Notes: generated by a model from the sequence alone, not told the origin. A stretch of 51,056 nt of DNA from JAEZDR01 sp039811185 (GCA_039811185.1 JBDHYF010000012.1:1-51056), one strand, 5' to 3'; shown: positions 1 to 8,632, counted from the first letter of the stretch. A program made the numbers and translations.

Positions 1-9
1 ACATTTACA

Positions 10-38
10 AAAAAACCGACCACCAGAGGCAGTCGGTT
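10..38 (-). terminator. Intrinsic terminator after the hypothetical/yebC pair
   Basis: A perfect 7-bp stem (bases 14-20 with 32-38) is followed, on the minus strand, by a run of Us. It lies 85 bases past the stop of the minus-strand gene ending at 123, so it should end the yebC transcript. Confidence 0.75.
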
Positions 39-122
39 CAATTTAAAAACTTGTCAACTTATTTTAGGACCCTTCATATTTCTTAGTTGAATGAGGTAAG
101 CAAAATGTTACTCTCCTAGCGC

Positions 123-689
123 TTAAATATCGAGCCGGTCGTTTATCTTTTTGTCAACCATTGCAAACAGGTGCTGTGGCAAAAATGTGCGCCATTGGTC
201 AATATCCATCTGTTCAATGTAATGGCCAAGTTTCTTCTTTTTAAAATCGTGCTGCGACGATTCGGGCATATTTAACATTACAATCCACCCTTCATCATCG
301 CTCACATCGTCGTACCATTCTTCATAGTACTCCCGGTCGCTGCTATGAAAGTTTAATACGTTTTCTGCTATCAATATAAACTTGGTGATATGCTGCTGAA
401 GCATGTTATCGATGACTTCTCTTTTCAGCTGCATAATATCGTTTTCAATCGCATCGTTCCACTCGCCAATCAGTTCAATAATGGCGAAGTGAGCGTCATA
501 GTCAACATACAACACTTTTAAATATAGCGTGCGGCTCCCGAAGTCATCCCATTGCGGATGGATAAAAAAATTATAGATTAATTGGTTGTACTCGAACTCG
601 CTGTAAGAACGCCCGAAAAAAGGGCTTCTGTTATCTTCTTCCGAATTATATATATGTCGCCAGTTGTAAAACGGCTCTATTTCATGCAT
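123..689 (-). CDS. Conserved hypothetical protein, acidic, 188 aa
   Basis: I do not recognise this protein. It has no signal peptide and no membrane segment, so it should be cytosolic. It is rich in Asp, Glu, Trp and Tyr, with an acidic patch near residues 120-135. Composition and codon use match its neighbours. The start codon lies 13 bases after the stop of yebC on the same strand, and an intrinsic terminator follows, so the two genes form one transcript. The pairing does not by itself reveal a role. The reading frame is clean and full length, and I am confident that it is a real gene. Confidence 0.75.
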   Translation of the reverse strand: MHEIEPFYNWRHIYNSEEDNRSPFFGRSYSEFEYNQLIYNFFIHPQWDDFGSRTLYLKVLYVDYDAHFAIIELIGEWNDAIENDIMQLKREVIDNMLQQHITKFILIAENVLNFHSSDREYYEEWYDDVSDDEGWIVMLNMPESSQHDFKKKKLGHYIEQMDIDQWRTFLPQHLFAMVDKKINDRLDI

Positions 690-702
690 GCCTGCTCCTT
701 TT

Positions 703-1425
703 CTAACCCATATTATGAAATACTTTACCCACGTCGTCGTCTTGTTCGAGCCGCTCGATTAACTTCGACACATCTTCTGCCTGCTCGTCGGTAACCGGTA
801 CAGTGGTGGTGGGAATCCATTCCAGCTCAGCACTCAACGGAGTAATGCCTTTGTCTTCAAGGGCCTTCTGCAAGTTGCCAAAATCTACAAAAGCAGATCT
901 TAAAACTAAAACAGGATTTCCGTTCTCGTCGGTGCTTTCGCCCATTTCTTCCAATCCAAAATCAATTAATTCCAGTTCCAGTTCATCTGTATTCATTCCC
1001 TCGGTATTGAGCTTAAATACACCCATCTTTTTAAACTGAAAACTTACGCTGCCGCTGTTGCCCAGTGCGCCGCCGCCCTTGTTAAAATGCGACTTAACGT
1101 TTGCTACTGTCCTTACATGGTTGTCAGTGGCGGTTTCTACGAGTATTGCCACGCCATGCGGGCCATATCCTTCGTAAAGAATCTCTTCATAGTTATCCAT
1201 TTCCTTACCCAATGCACGCTTAATGGCCGCTTCTACCCTGTCTTTCGGCATATTCACAGCTTTGGCATTCTGCATACATCTCCGCAACGCCGGATTGGTG
1301 GTTGGGTCGGGGCCGCCCGATTTTACTGCTATTGCTATTTCCTTACCAATGCGTGTAAACTGCTTCGCCATCCTGTCCCAGCGCGCAAACATAGTGGCCT
1401 TCCTAACTTCGAAAATGCGACCCAT
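703..1425 (-). CDS. yebC: YebC/PmpR (TACO1) family protein
   Basis: This 240-residue protein has the normal length and layout of the YebC family. The N-terminal region (about residues 1-75) contains the family pattern KxFTRIGKEI followed by GGPDPTTNP and the MPKDRVEAAIKRA helix. The two mixed domains after it include the YEGYGPHGVAILVE segment. The family was annotated as a DNA-binding regulator; later work on YebC and mitochondrial TACO1 points to a role in translation, relieving ribosome stalling. The N-terminus MGRIFE is the form usual in Bacteroidota, which supports this start. A good -7 box lies 22 bases upstream. It is the first gene of a two-gene unit. Confidence 0.95.
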   Translation of the reverse strand: MGRIFEVRKATMFARWDRMAKQFTRIGKEIAIAVKSGGPDPTTNPALRRCMQNAKAVNMPKDRVEAAIKRALGKEMDNYEEILYEGYGPHGVAILVETATDNHVRTVANVKSHFNKGGGALGNSGSVSFQFKKMGVFKLNTEGMNTDELELELIDFGLEEMGESTDENGNPVLVLRSAFVDFGNLQKALEDKGITPLSAELEWIPTTTVPVTDEQAEDVSKLIERLEQDDDVGKVFHNMG

Positions 1426-1446
1426 ATTCTACTGATAAATTTCCGG

Positions 1447-1454
1447 CAAAAATA
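1447..1454 (-). promoter_or_regulatory. -7 box for yebC
   Basis: Read on the minus strand these bases are TATTTTTG, an exact match to the Bacteroidota TAnnTTTG element, 22 bases before the yebC ATG. No TTTG is seen at the usual -33 spacing, so the call rests on the -7 box alone. Confidence 0.5.
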
Positions 1455-1483
1455 AGCAGACGTTAGCAATACAGCGCTCCTTA

Positions 1484-1515
1484 AACAAAAAAAGCAACCG
1501 TAAAAACGATTGCTT
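1484..1515 (-). terminator. Intrinsic terminator of the amino-acid permease
   Basis: A 10-bp stem with one mismatch (1492-1501 with 1506-1515, loop of four As) is followed on the minus strand by a U-rich run. It sits 23 bases past the permease stop and just upstream of yebC. Confidence 0.8.
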
Positions 1516-1538
1516 CTGCTGTAAATAATAAAATGACA

Positions 1539-3185
1539 TTACTGCTTATGGCGGGCAATATTGCGCAGATAAATTACAATGTGCACCGCTCCGAAAATTA
1601 GCGCCAGATAAAGCAAGGTGCGGTCGGCATCGAAGCCCACCACGTACTGATGAATATAACCCGCAATCAACAGCAACACACACATTACAAAACCTACCCA
1701 GTTAGCGGTTCTTAATCCGGACCGCGTTACGGAATCTTTTCCGAGCACACTATGTTTTGCACCATATACCAGATAAATATCCAGACCAATAATCATCCAC
1801 ACAATTAAACGAATCCAGGTATCCACAGGCAGAAATACCATCATAAACAAACAAACGCCAACGCCAAGAAGCGGCACCACAGGAACGAATGGTGTTTTAA
1901 ACGAACGCGGTAAATTCGGCATTGTGCGCCGCATTACCAACACGCCCACACAAACAAGTATAAATGCAAATAAAGTTCCGATGCTCGTCATCTCACCTAC
2001 TACCCGCGCGGGTACGAAGGCTGCAAAAAGGCTTACAAAAATCATGAAGAGAAAATTGCTTTTTGCCGGTGTTTGAAACTTTGGATGTACGGAGCTGAAC
2101 ACACGTGGCAACAAACCATCTTTACTCATGCTGAAAAACACACGCGACTGTCCCATCAGCATGACAAGAATCACGGATGAATAGCCTGCGAGGATGGCAA
2201 CAATAATGGCTCTGTTAAGCCAGGGATAATCGGGATGAATAACGCCGGATGCATCGGCATGTCCCATGTTGTCGATGGCAACTGCAACCGGAGCAATACC
2301 ATCTTTTCCGGAGAAGGATGTATAGCTAGTAACGCCCGTCATTACGTGAGCAAAGAGGATGTACAACACGGTGCAGATTATGAGCGATCCCAGAATTCCG
2401 ATGGGCATATCGCGCTTTGGATTTTTGGCTTCTTGCGCGGCTGTACTCACGGCATCAAATCCTATGTAGGCAAAGAACACAATTGCCGCAGCGCGTATCA
2501 CGCCGCTGAATCCGAAGTCGCCGAAGTTGCCGGTGTTATCGGGAATGTAAGGAACGTAGTTATCGGTGTTGATGTATTTCCATCCAAGAACAATAAACAC
2601 AAGCACTACAGCTACTTTAAGGATTACGATCAACGCGTTTACGAACGCACTTTCCTTTGTGCCTTTTATGAGCAGAAGGCTCATTAAAACGATGATGAAA
2701 ACGGCGGGAAGATTGATGATACCGCCATCCCAAGGCCCTACGGTTAAATCGTGCGGCAAGTGCCATCCGAAGCCTTCCAGAAATTTTTCGAGATAGCGGC
2801 TCCAACTGATGCCTACGGTTGCCGCCCCCACGGCATATTCAAGAACGAGGTCCCAACCAATAATCCATGCAACAAACTCGCCCATCGTTGCATAGGAATA
2901 GGTGTATGCACTTCCTGCAACAGGAATCATGGACGCAAATTCAGCATAGCAAAGTCCGGCGAATGCGCATCCCAATGCCGCAACAATAAAAGATATGGTA
3001 ATGGCAGGGCCGGCGTTATTTGCAGCAGCAAGGCCGGTAATCGAAAATAAACCTGCACCAATGATGGCTCCGATTCCAAGGGCTACGAGTGATGTTGCAG
3101 AAAGGGTTCGCTTTAACGTGTGTGATCCGGTTTCGTTTGCTTCATTCAGCAAAAGATCCATGGGTTTCCTTACAAATAGGCTCAT
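1539..3185 (-). CDS. APC-superfamily amino-acid permease
   Basis: This is a 548-residue inner-membrane protein with about 12-14 hydrophobic helices. The APC hallmark GIGAIIGAGLF lies at residues 37-47 in the first helix, where the substrate amine and carboxylate are bound in known structures. Later come FFAYIGFDAVSTAAQEAKNP and the helix-8 region, which are typical of the cationic amino-acid transporter (CAT) and YfnA-like branch. It should import amino acids with protons; the exact substrate cannot be told from sequence. It stands alone between a terminator and a divergent region shared with the dicarboxylate symporter. The start is the first Met before the basic N-terminal tail, and the length is typical for the branch. 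Confidence 0.93.
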   Translation of the reverse strand: MSLFVRKPMDLLLNEANETGSHTLKRTLSATSLVALGIGAIIGAGLFSITGLAAANNAGPAITISFIVAALGCAFAGLCYAEFASMIPVAGSAYTYSYATMGEFVAWIIGWDLVLEYAVGAATVGISWSRYLEKFLEGFGWHLPHDLTVGPWDGGIINLPAVFIIVLMSLLLIKGTKESAFVNALIVILKVAVVLVFIVLGWKYINTDNYVPYIPDNTGNFGDFGFSGVIRAAAIVFFAYIGFDAVSTAAQEAKNPKRDMPIGILGSLIICTVLYILFAHVMTGVTSYTSFSGKDGIAPVAVAIDNMGHADASGVIHPDYPWLNRAIIVAILAGYSSVILVMLMGQSRVFFSMSKDGLLPRVFSSVHPKFQTPAKSNFLFMIFVSLFAAFVPARVVGEMTSIGTLFAFILVCVGVLVMRRTMPNLPRSFKTPFVPVVPLLGVGVCLFMMVFLPVDTWIRLIVWMIIGLDIYLVYGAKHSVLGKDSVTRSGLRTANWVGFVMCVLLLIAGYIHQYVVGFDADRTLLYLALIFGAVHIVIYLRNIARHKQ

Positions 3186-3236
3186 ATAATTGTGCGTCAG
3201 TTTTTAGGGTTGAAAAGTACAGGATTTTTTTTGTAA

Positions 3237-3256
3237 CGGCCAAACAGTTTTGGCCG
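3237..3256. promoter_or_regulatory. Perfect hairpin in a divergent intergenic region
   Basis: An 8-bp perfect inverted repeat (3237-3244 with 3249-3256, loop CAGT) lies between the divergent permease and symporter genes, about 100 bases before the symporter ATG. No U-run follows on either strand, so it is not a terminator. It could be a 5' leader hairpin or an operator. The role is inferred from position only. Confidence 0.3.
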
Positions 3257-3358
3257 CTCCAACCTGAAGGTGATCAAACCCTGATGAATCAAATCCTCTT
3301 AAACACGAAAGATGTTTTTAACCGTTTCAATATATATTGCGCTCCTAAAAAAAGCGGC

Positions 3359-4654
3359 ATGTCCCAAACCCATTCCCACACGGCTCACGGCCATAAAGCA
3401 AAGCACGAAAATTCCAATCAAAAATCCCGACTAACTTTTTACATCATCTTAGCCATGATTTTAGGTGTGGGTGCGGGTTATGTAGTGCACGCCAACAGTT
3501 CCCCTGCTACCATAAAAGTTTTTTCCGATAACGTGAAGCTGCTGAGCACCATCTTTATTCGTTTGGTGCAAATGATTATTGCAGTGCTTGTTTTCACTAC
3601 GCTTGTAGTGGGCATCGCCAAACTTGGCGATTTGAAAACGGTTGGACGTGTAGGTGGAAAAGCGATGATTTGGTTTATTACGGCTTCGCTTGTTTCGCTG
3701 CTTATCGGACTGGTGCTTGTGAACTATTTTAAGCCGGGACAGTACATGGATTTGTCGCTTCAGGACACTGACGGATTGAAAGATTTGATGAGTAAACAAA
3801 CGGCTTTCACGCTTCAAAATTTTGTAGAACATATTATTCCGAAAAGCCCGTTTGAAGCCATGGCCACCAACGAAATTTTGCAGATTGTGGTGTTCTCGGT
3901 ATTCTTCGGTGTGGCGGCTGCGGCAATTGGTCAGTACACCCAGCCGGTGATACGGGCGCTTGAAGTGAGCTCGCACATCATCTTAAAAATGGTGACTTAC
4001 GTAATGAATTTTGCACCCTTAGGCGTTTTTGGCGCCATAGCCGCGGTGGTAGCGGCGAAAGGCCTTTCCATCTTCGAATTCTATATAAAATACTTTGCTT
4101 TTTTTCTGATAGGAATTGCGGCTTTGTGGGCGCTGTTGCTGCTTGCAGGCCTTATTATTTTAAAGGGCCGAATGCGTGAGCTTTTGCGGCGTATCGGCAA
4201 CCCGATGCTTGTTGCCTTCAGCACCACTTCCAGTGAAGCGGTGTTCCCAAAGCTTACGGAAGAGCTTGAGAGGTTTGGCTGTAAAAACAAAATTGTTTCG
4301 TTTGTACTGCCGCTTGGCTATTCGTTTAATTTGGATGGAAGTATGATGTACATGACGTTTGCGAGCTTAGCCATTGCGCAGGCGTATGGCATTCATTTAC
4401 CCATAGAAACACAACTCACCATGCTGCTCGTGCTAATGCTGACGAGTAAGGGCATTGCCGGGGTTCCCCGTGCATCGCTTGTGGTAGTACTTGCAACTTG
4501 TGCAATGTTTAACATACCGCCAGAAGGGGTAGCTTTAATTTTGCCCATCGACCATTTTTGTGATATGTTCAGAACTGCTACCAATGTTGTGGGAAATGCC
4601 CTCGCCACTAGTGTTGTAAGCAAGTGGGAAGGAGAATTGGAACACGCTAATTAA
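3359..4654 (+). CDS. Dicarboxylate/amino acid:cation symporter (DAACS)
   Basis: This 431-residue protein belongs to the GltP/DctA family, which carries glutamate, aspartate or C4-dicarboxylates into the cell with H+ or Na+. The first re-entrant hairpin carries the serine-rich signature STTSSEAVFPK, followed by the conserved NLDGSMMYM stretch, which binds cation and substrate. About eight transmembrane helices are visible. The N-terminus before the first helix holds five His residues within the first dozen or so positions, which is unusual. I chose the ATG at 3359 because the frame upstream runs into the divergent permease gene; an in-frame ATG at 3284 would add 25 unlikely residues. The DedA gene starts 8 bases after its stop, so the two are probably co-transcribed. 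Confidence 0.93.
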   Translation: MSQTHSHTAHGHKAKHENSNQKSRLTFYIILAMILGVGAGYVVHANSSPATIKVFSDNVKLLSTIFIRLVQMIIAVLVFTTLVVGIAKLGDLKTVGRVGGKAMIWFITASLVSLLIGLVLVNYFKPGQYMDLSLQDTDGLKDLMSKQTAFTLQNFVEHIIPKSPFEAMATNEILQIVVFSVFFGVAAAAIGQYTQPVIRALEVSSHIILKMVTYVMNFAPLGVFGAIAAVVAAKGLSIFEFYIKYFAFFLIGIAALWALLLLAGLIILKGRMRELLRRIGNPMLVAFSTTSSEAVFPKLTEELERFGCKNKIVSFVLPLGYSFNLDGSMMYMTFASLAIAQAYGIHLPIETQLTMLLVLMLTSKGIAGVPRASLVVVLATCAMFNIPPEGVALILPIDHFCDMFRTATNVVGNALATSVVSKWEGELEHAN

Positions 4655-4662
4655 CACGATAT

Positions 4663-5631
4663 ATGAAACCAATCCTTGCAACGCTATTTTTTTGTGTAAT
4701 CGCTGCATTTGCATTTAGCCAGTCGCGCCAACTTAAAATTCAAGACCAATACGGCGCCGCTTTAAAACAACAGAATGTTACAGTAAACGGCACTTCCTAC
4801 ATTACAAACGATTCCGGTTTTATCAGCATCAGCGCACCTTCCGAAACGCTTGTGGTGAAAGCAGGTAATCATGAGGAAAAGTCTGTTCTTCTTTCAAAGG
4901 TTAGCGACAACACAATAGAACTTCATAAGAGCTTTTCGTGGAAAGATTTGCTGAATCCGATGTTCTATATCGTGAACGGCGGCCTTTGGCTGTTGTTGTT
5001 TATTGTGTTTGCAGAAACCGGTTTGTTTGCAGGGTTTTTCCTGCCCGGCGATTCGCTGCTTTTTGTGGCCGGCATCTACAGCACCGAGTTAATTAAAAGT
5101 ATATTTCCTTTCAACAATGAATACCTGAATTTGTTTGTGCTGATTGCGCTTATTTCGGCAATGGGCATCATCGGAAACAGTGTGGGTTATTGGTTTGGAA
5201 AGAGAATCGGCCCTTCGATGTATCAATGGAAAGATACCATGCTGTTTAAACAGAAATATCTGCATCAGGCGCACGACTTTTACGAAAAACATGGTGGCAT
5301 TGCCATTATCGGAGCGAGGTTTTTACCGTTGGTACGCACCTTTGCACCCATTATTGCCGGTATTGTACAAATGGATAAGAAGAAGTTTGCATACTACAAT
5401 ATTGTGGGCTGTATTGCGTGGGTGGGCAGTATGATTTTAGGAGGCCACTTTCTACAAAAATGGTTGTACGAATGGTTTGGCTTTGACCTGAAATCCCATT
5501 TGGAATATATCATCATTGTGATTGTGCTTATTACCACCACTCCGGTTATTTATAAAATGTTTTTCAGCAAAAAGAAGTCGCCAACCATCGAGCTTTCCAA
5601 GTCGGTTTTGGAAGAAGAGCAGAAAGTGTAA
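4663..5631 (+). CDS. DedA-family membrane protein with extracytoplasmic N-terminal domain
   Basis: This 322-residue protein has two parts. Residues 1-20 form a signal peptide or first helix, and residues about 21-92 look like a small beta-sandwich of the carboxypeptidase-regulatory type (short strands, NVTVNGTSYITNDSGF). Residues about 100-310 are a standard DedA/VTT domain, with acidic E118, the LPGD turn at 128-130, GNSVGYWFGKRIG, and the RFLPLVRTFAP helix carrying R219 and R225. DedA proteins move lipid carriers such as undecaprenyl phosphate, or phospholipids, across membranes. Usual DedA proteins are about 200 residues, so the front domain is an addition. It is co-transcribed with the DAACS symporter upstream. 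The substrate is not predictable. Confidence 0.9.
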   Translation: MKPILATLFFCVIAAFAFSQSRQLKIQDQYGAALKQQNVTVNGTSYITNDSGFISISAPSETLVVKAGNHEEKSVLLSKVSDNTIELHKSFSWKDLLNPMFYIVNGGLWLLLFIVFAETGLFAGFFLPGDSLLFVAGIYSTELIKSIFPFNNEYLNLFVLIALISAMGIIGNSVGYWFGKRIGPSMYQWKDTMLFKQKYLHQAHDFYEKHGGIAIIGARFLPLVRTFAPIIAGIVQMDKKKFAYYNIVGCIAWVGSMILGGHFLQKWLYEWFGFDLKSHLEYIIIVIVLITTTPVIYKMFFSKKKSPTIELSKSVLEEEQKV

Positions 5632-5687
5632 ATTTCTGATGCTGGAAATCATATTTTAAAAAATCGCAAAGCAATTTTATTTTCCTT

Positions 5688-5695
5688 TATTTTTG
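5688..5695 (+). promoter_or_regulatory. -7 box for the outer-membrane barrel gene
   Basis: TATTTTTG fits TAnnTTTG exactly, 46 bases before the preferred ATG. No clear -33 element is present. It implies a short untranslated leader. Confidence 0.45.
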
Positions 5696-5741
5696 AAAAA
5701 TCTAACAGGTGGTTAGTTTCGCCGCTTTAATTATAGCTTTT

Positions 5742-6284
5742 ATGAGAGCACATTTAATTGGTAGTAAAAAACGCTTAATCTCGTTTTTTGTTTTAGTGTT
5801 TTTTGTGATGAAAGGTTTTGATGCTTCAGCGCAGGAAAGCTATATCTACCTGAATGGTCATGCCGGTGTTACGGTTCCGGCAAACAAGGCGTTCAGCGAA
5901 AATTTTGGGTTTGGATCGGGCATCGACTTCGGCGGTGGCATTGCCGTAATGCACACCTATCTTACCGGAAAAGTGGGCTATAGCCGCTTCTTTAAGAAGT
6001 CCGGCTCGGCTGTTCAGGATCTTAACTACATTCCCGTAACCTTTGGTCTCCGCCAATACTTCAACGAAGAATTTTTCTATGTGTACGGCGATGCAGGCTT
6101 TGCCTTCATCAACTCAAAAAGCATGTATAAAGGCGAGACAAAGTTCACCGGCGGTGCGGGACTGGGTTTAAAATTCGACAGCCGTGTGGAAGCACAGATT
6201 GGATATCATGGTGTGAACAGCAAAAAGCCTTACGACTGGATTTCCTGGTTCGAATTGAAAGTAGGCTATAACTGGGGACTATAA
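5742..6284 (+). CDS. Small outer-membrane beta-barrel protein
   Basis: The 180-residue product has a signal peptide (basic start RAHLIGSKKR, hydrophobic core, cleavage after ASA about residue 29-31). It is followed by alternating Gly/aromatic strands that end in an aromatic-rich stretch near the C-terminus, as expected for an 8-stranded OmpA/OmpX-like barrel. I chose the ATG at 5742 over the GTG 33 bases upstream because it gives a normal signal peptide. Such proteins sit in the outer membrane, but no specific role can be read from sequence. Its stop codon abuts that of the convergent dapB gene, sharing a 6-base overlap. Confidence 0.85.
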   Translation: MRAHLIGSKKRLISFFVLVFFVMKGFDASAQESYIYLNGHAGVTVPANKAFSENFGFGSGIDFGGGIAVMHTYLTGKVGYSRFFKKSGSAVQDLNYIPVTFGLRQYFNEEFFYVYGDAGFAFINSKSMYKGETKFTGGAGLGLKFDSRVEAQIGYHGVNSKKPYDWISWFELKVGYNWGL

Positions 6285-7001
6285 ATCCAGCACATCCTGC
6301 ATTGTAAATATTCCGCGTTTTCCCATCACATATTCTGCTGCAAGTACAGCACCCGCCGCAAAGCCTTTTCTGCTTTTTGCTTCGTGCGTAATTGAAATTT
6401 CATCTATTTCAGATTGCCAGCTCACGATATGCGTTCCGGGAGCCGGATCCTTGCGTTCACTGATGATTCGCAGTTCGTCCGATGCCGCTGCGGCACCACT
6501 CACCCACTTACGGACGCGCTCGGATTTTTCTATAATTTCTTCGGCAATGGTGATGGCGGTGCCGCTGGGAGCATCTTTCTTTTGGGTGTGATGTATTTCC
6601 CTGATGGATGGATGATAGGCGCTGTGTGGAAACATCAGGGCCGAAAGAAAGCGATTGAGTTTAAAGAACAAATTAACTCCGATGCTGAAATTGCTTGCAT
6701 ACAAGAAGCAGCCGTTTGTTTTTGTGCAGTATGCTTCAACTTCAGATAAGTTAGCGAGCCAGCCGGTGGAGCCGCTGATTACAGGCAAGCCGGCAGCCAG
6801 GCACAAGGTAATGTTCTTAAACGCACTTTCCGGTCCGGAGAATTCAATGGCGACATCAGCTTCTGCCTGCCGCAAAGCCTCTTCGTTCAACGTTTCCAGA
6901 TTCAACGAGTTTATCCTCATCACAACAGTATGCCCTTTCTGCAACGCAATTTCTTCAATTGCTTTTCCCATTTTCCCATAGCCGATTAATGCAATTTTCA
7001 T
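6279..7001 (-). CDS. dapB: 4-hydroxy-tetrahydrodipicolinate reductase
   Basis: DapB reduces the dihydrodipicolinate precursor with NAD(P)H in the diaminopimelate/lysine pathway, which also feeds peptidoglycan synthesis. The 240-residue protein opens with the Rossmann loop GYGKMG (7-12). The substrate loop EIHHTQKKDAPSGTA (135-149) holds the expected catalytic His137 and Lys141. Length is normal. It is the last gene of the operon beginning with the UPF0173 hydrolase, 9 bases downstream of the DUF5683 gene. The pairing of dapB with parAB and DUF5683 recurs in Bacteroidota genomes. It converges on, and overlaps by 6 bases, the outer-membrane barrel gene. Confidence 0.96.
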   Translation of the reverse strand: MKIALIGYGKMGKAIEEIALQKGHTVVMRINSLNLETLNEEALRQAEADVAIEFSGPESAFKNITLCLAAGLPVISGSTGWLANLSEVEAYCTKTNGCFLYASNFSIGVNLFFKLNRFLSALMFPHSAYHPSIREIHHTQKKDAPSGTAITIAEEIIEKSERVRKWVSGAAAASDELRIISERKDPAPGTHIVSWQSEIDEISITHEAKSRKGFAAGAVLAAEYVMGKRGIFTMQDVLDL

Positions 7002-7010
7002 TTTGAAAAA

Positions 7011-7694
7011 TTAGGGTTGAAGAAAACTAAAATTCCGCGGCTGTTTCGCCGGCTGCTTTAATGAAAAACTGATGCTTGCACTCATAGCGCCGGTAAAGGG
7101 GTCATAAACCGGCTTCACCTTAAAGCTCAATTCATCGCTCACATCAAATTCTTTCAAGTGTGCATAAACAGTGGCGTCTACCACATTAAGGCCCCACGCT
7201 AACAGAAAAAACAAGGCCGAATAATCGCGATTTTTCCTGAATTCGTTTCTATAAAACTGTAAACTTCTCGTATCCAGTGGAAGCAGAATGTTATCGATTT
7301 CCCCGAAGCGGGCCGTGTCCTGCGCAAGTTTTATTTCGTATGCCTTCTTTGTTTTGTGATACCAGATATTGTTGTCCACAAAAAAGTAAGCCGGTATGCC
7401 CACGGCAGCATACACAAGCCCTATGCGCCACCACGGCTCTTTGTTGTAAATCTGGCCGAGGCCGGGGAATATTGCAGAAAGTTTAGTGGCTTTCTGCGGA
7501 ATATGCTTCTTCAGCTTTATTTCGTGCGAGGGCTTTAGTGAAACCGGAGATTCGGAAGGTTTCTTATCTGAAAACAAAGGATGCACATTTCCTGAGTCGG
7601 CCACAGTTATAAGCGTAGAATCCGCTCGCAACGGCGTCTGCGCGTTTAAAGAAAACGCAGCAAAAAAGAACCATACCAGCACAAGATTCCTCAT
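7011..7694 (-). CDS. DUF5683 domain membrane protein
   Basis: The 227-residue protein starts with a signal peptide (MRNLVLVWFFFAAFSLNAQ). A charged linker follows to about residue 65, then the DUF5683 core with the marker AIFPGLGQIYNKEPWW and two hydrophobic helices (roughly 90-110 and 155-175). The function of the domain is unknown. In Bacteroidota this gene is typically found between parB and dapB, as here, with 3 bases separating it from parB and 9 from dapB. That placement suggests co-expression and possibly a link between nucleoid segregation and the envelope; this last point is inference. Confidence 0.85.
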   Translation of the reverse strand: MRNLVLVWFFFAAFSLNAQTPLRADSTLITVADSGNVHPLFSDKKPSESPVSLKPSHEIKLKKHIPQKATKLSAIFPGLGQIYNKEPWWRIGLVYAAVGIPAYFFVDNNIWYHKTKKAYEIKLAQDTARFGEIDNILLPLDTRSLQFYRNEFRKNRDYSALFFLLAWGLNVVDATVYAHLKEFDVSDELSFKVKPVYDPFTGAMSASISFSLKQPAKQPRNFSFLQP

Positions 7695-7697
7695 CGG

Positions 7698-8615
7698 TTA
7701 ATCTACCTGAACATTCATTTGTTCCAGTAATTTATTTAGTTCCTGAAGTGAATAATATTCTATTGTAATGCTTCCCTGCCCGCTTTTGCTGTGCGCAAGT
7801 TTTACTTTCGTTGAAAAGTGAGAAGACAGATTGTCCTGTATGCGCTTGTACGCCGGAGGAAGACCATCGATGGCAGTTGCCGGTTTTGCGGAAGGCGATT
7901 TGTACAGCTTGCGCACCAGTTCCTCTGTTTGTCGCACGCTTAATGCGTTTTTCTTTATTTCGTTAAAAACATACAGCTGCTTCTCAACAGCATCTATGTT
8001 AATCAACGCCCGTGCATGGCCCATGCTGATGGTGCTGTTTTTAACGGCTGCTTGTATATCAGGCGGCAATTTCAAAAGTCTGATGTAGTTGGTAACGGTG
8101 CTGCGCTCTTTGCCCATGCGCTCGGCAACTTTTTCCTGCGTGTACTCCAGTTCATCCATCATTCGCTTATAGCTGAGCCCGATTTCAATGGCATTCAGGT
8201 CTTCGCGCTGAAGATTTTCGAGGAGCGCCAGCTCCAATAGCTGCTGATCGTTTGCATGTCGAATGTAGGCGGGGATGTCGGCCAGGCCGGCCATCTTTGC
8301 TGCACGAAAACGTCTTTCGCCGGCAATCAGCTGATATTTCCCGTTCTGTAACTGTGAAACTGTAAGCGGCTGAATGATGTCGTGCATTTTTATGGATGCA
8401 GCAAGCTCACTCAAAGCCTGCTCGTCGAAATCGTGTCGCGGATTTTTCGGATTCACCTGAATTTTATCCAGCGCTATCCGCTTAATGCCGGTAGTTTCTT
8501 CCAGCACATTCGGCTTTAAATTACCGGCAGTTGTTTTCAGATCTGTATCAATATTCTGCAACAACGATCTTATCCCCTTTCCCAACGCATCTTTTTTTGG
8601 CTTTGCACCCGACAT
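7698..8615 (-). CDS. parB: Chromosome partitioning protein ParB
   Basis: ParB binds parS sites and, loaded with CTP, slides as a clamp along DNA; with ParA it moves replicated origins apart. The 305-residue protein begins with a basic tail ending in GKGIRSLL, a motif typical of ParA-stimulating N-termini. The ParB/Spo0J domain carries the CTP-binding GERRFRAAK box at 99-107. A helix-turn-helix follows around 154-180 (YTQEKVAERMGKERSTVTNY), and a dimerisation tail ends the protein. It lies 17 bases downstream of parA. I found no obvious parS-like palindrome (GTTTCACGTGAAAC type) in the window. Confidence 0.96.
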   Translation of the reverse strand: MSGAKPKKDALGKGIRSLLQNIDTDLKTTAGNLKPNVLEETTGIKRIALDKIQVNPKNPRHDFDEQALSELAASIKMHDIIQPLTVSQLQNGKYQLIAGERRFRAAKMAGLADIPAYIRHANDQQLLELALLENLQREDLNAIEIGLSYKRMMDELEYTQEKVAERMGKERSTVTNYIRLLKLPPDIQAAVKNSTISMGHARALINIDAVEKQLYVFNEIKKNALSVRQTEELVRKLYKSPSAKPATAIDGLPPAYKRIQDNLSSHFSTKVKLAHSKSGQGSITIEYYSLQELNKLLEQMNVQVD

Positions 8616-8632
8616 ATCAGCTTTTGATTTTA

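Noticed and set aside
3089..3358. An upstream extension of the dicarboxylate symporter by up to 90 residues.
   Set aside because: It begins inside the divergent permease gene and has no family similarity. The ATG at 3359 gives a normal N-terminus.
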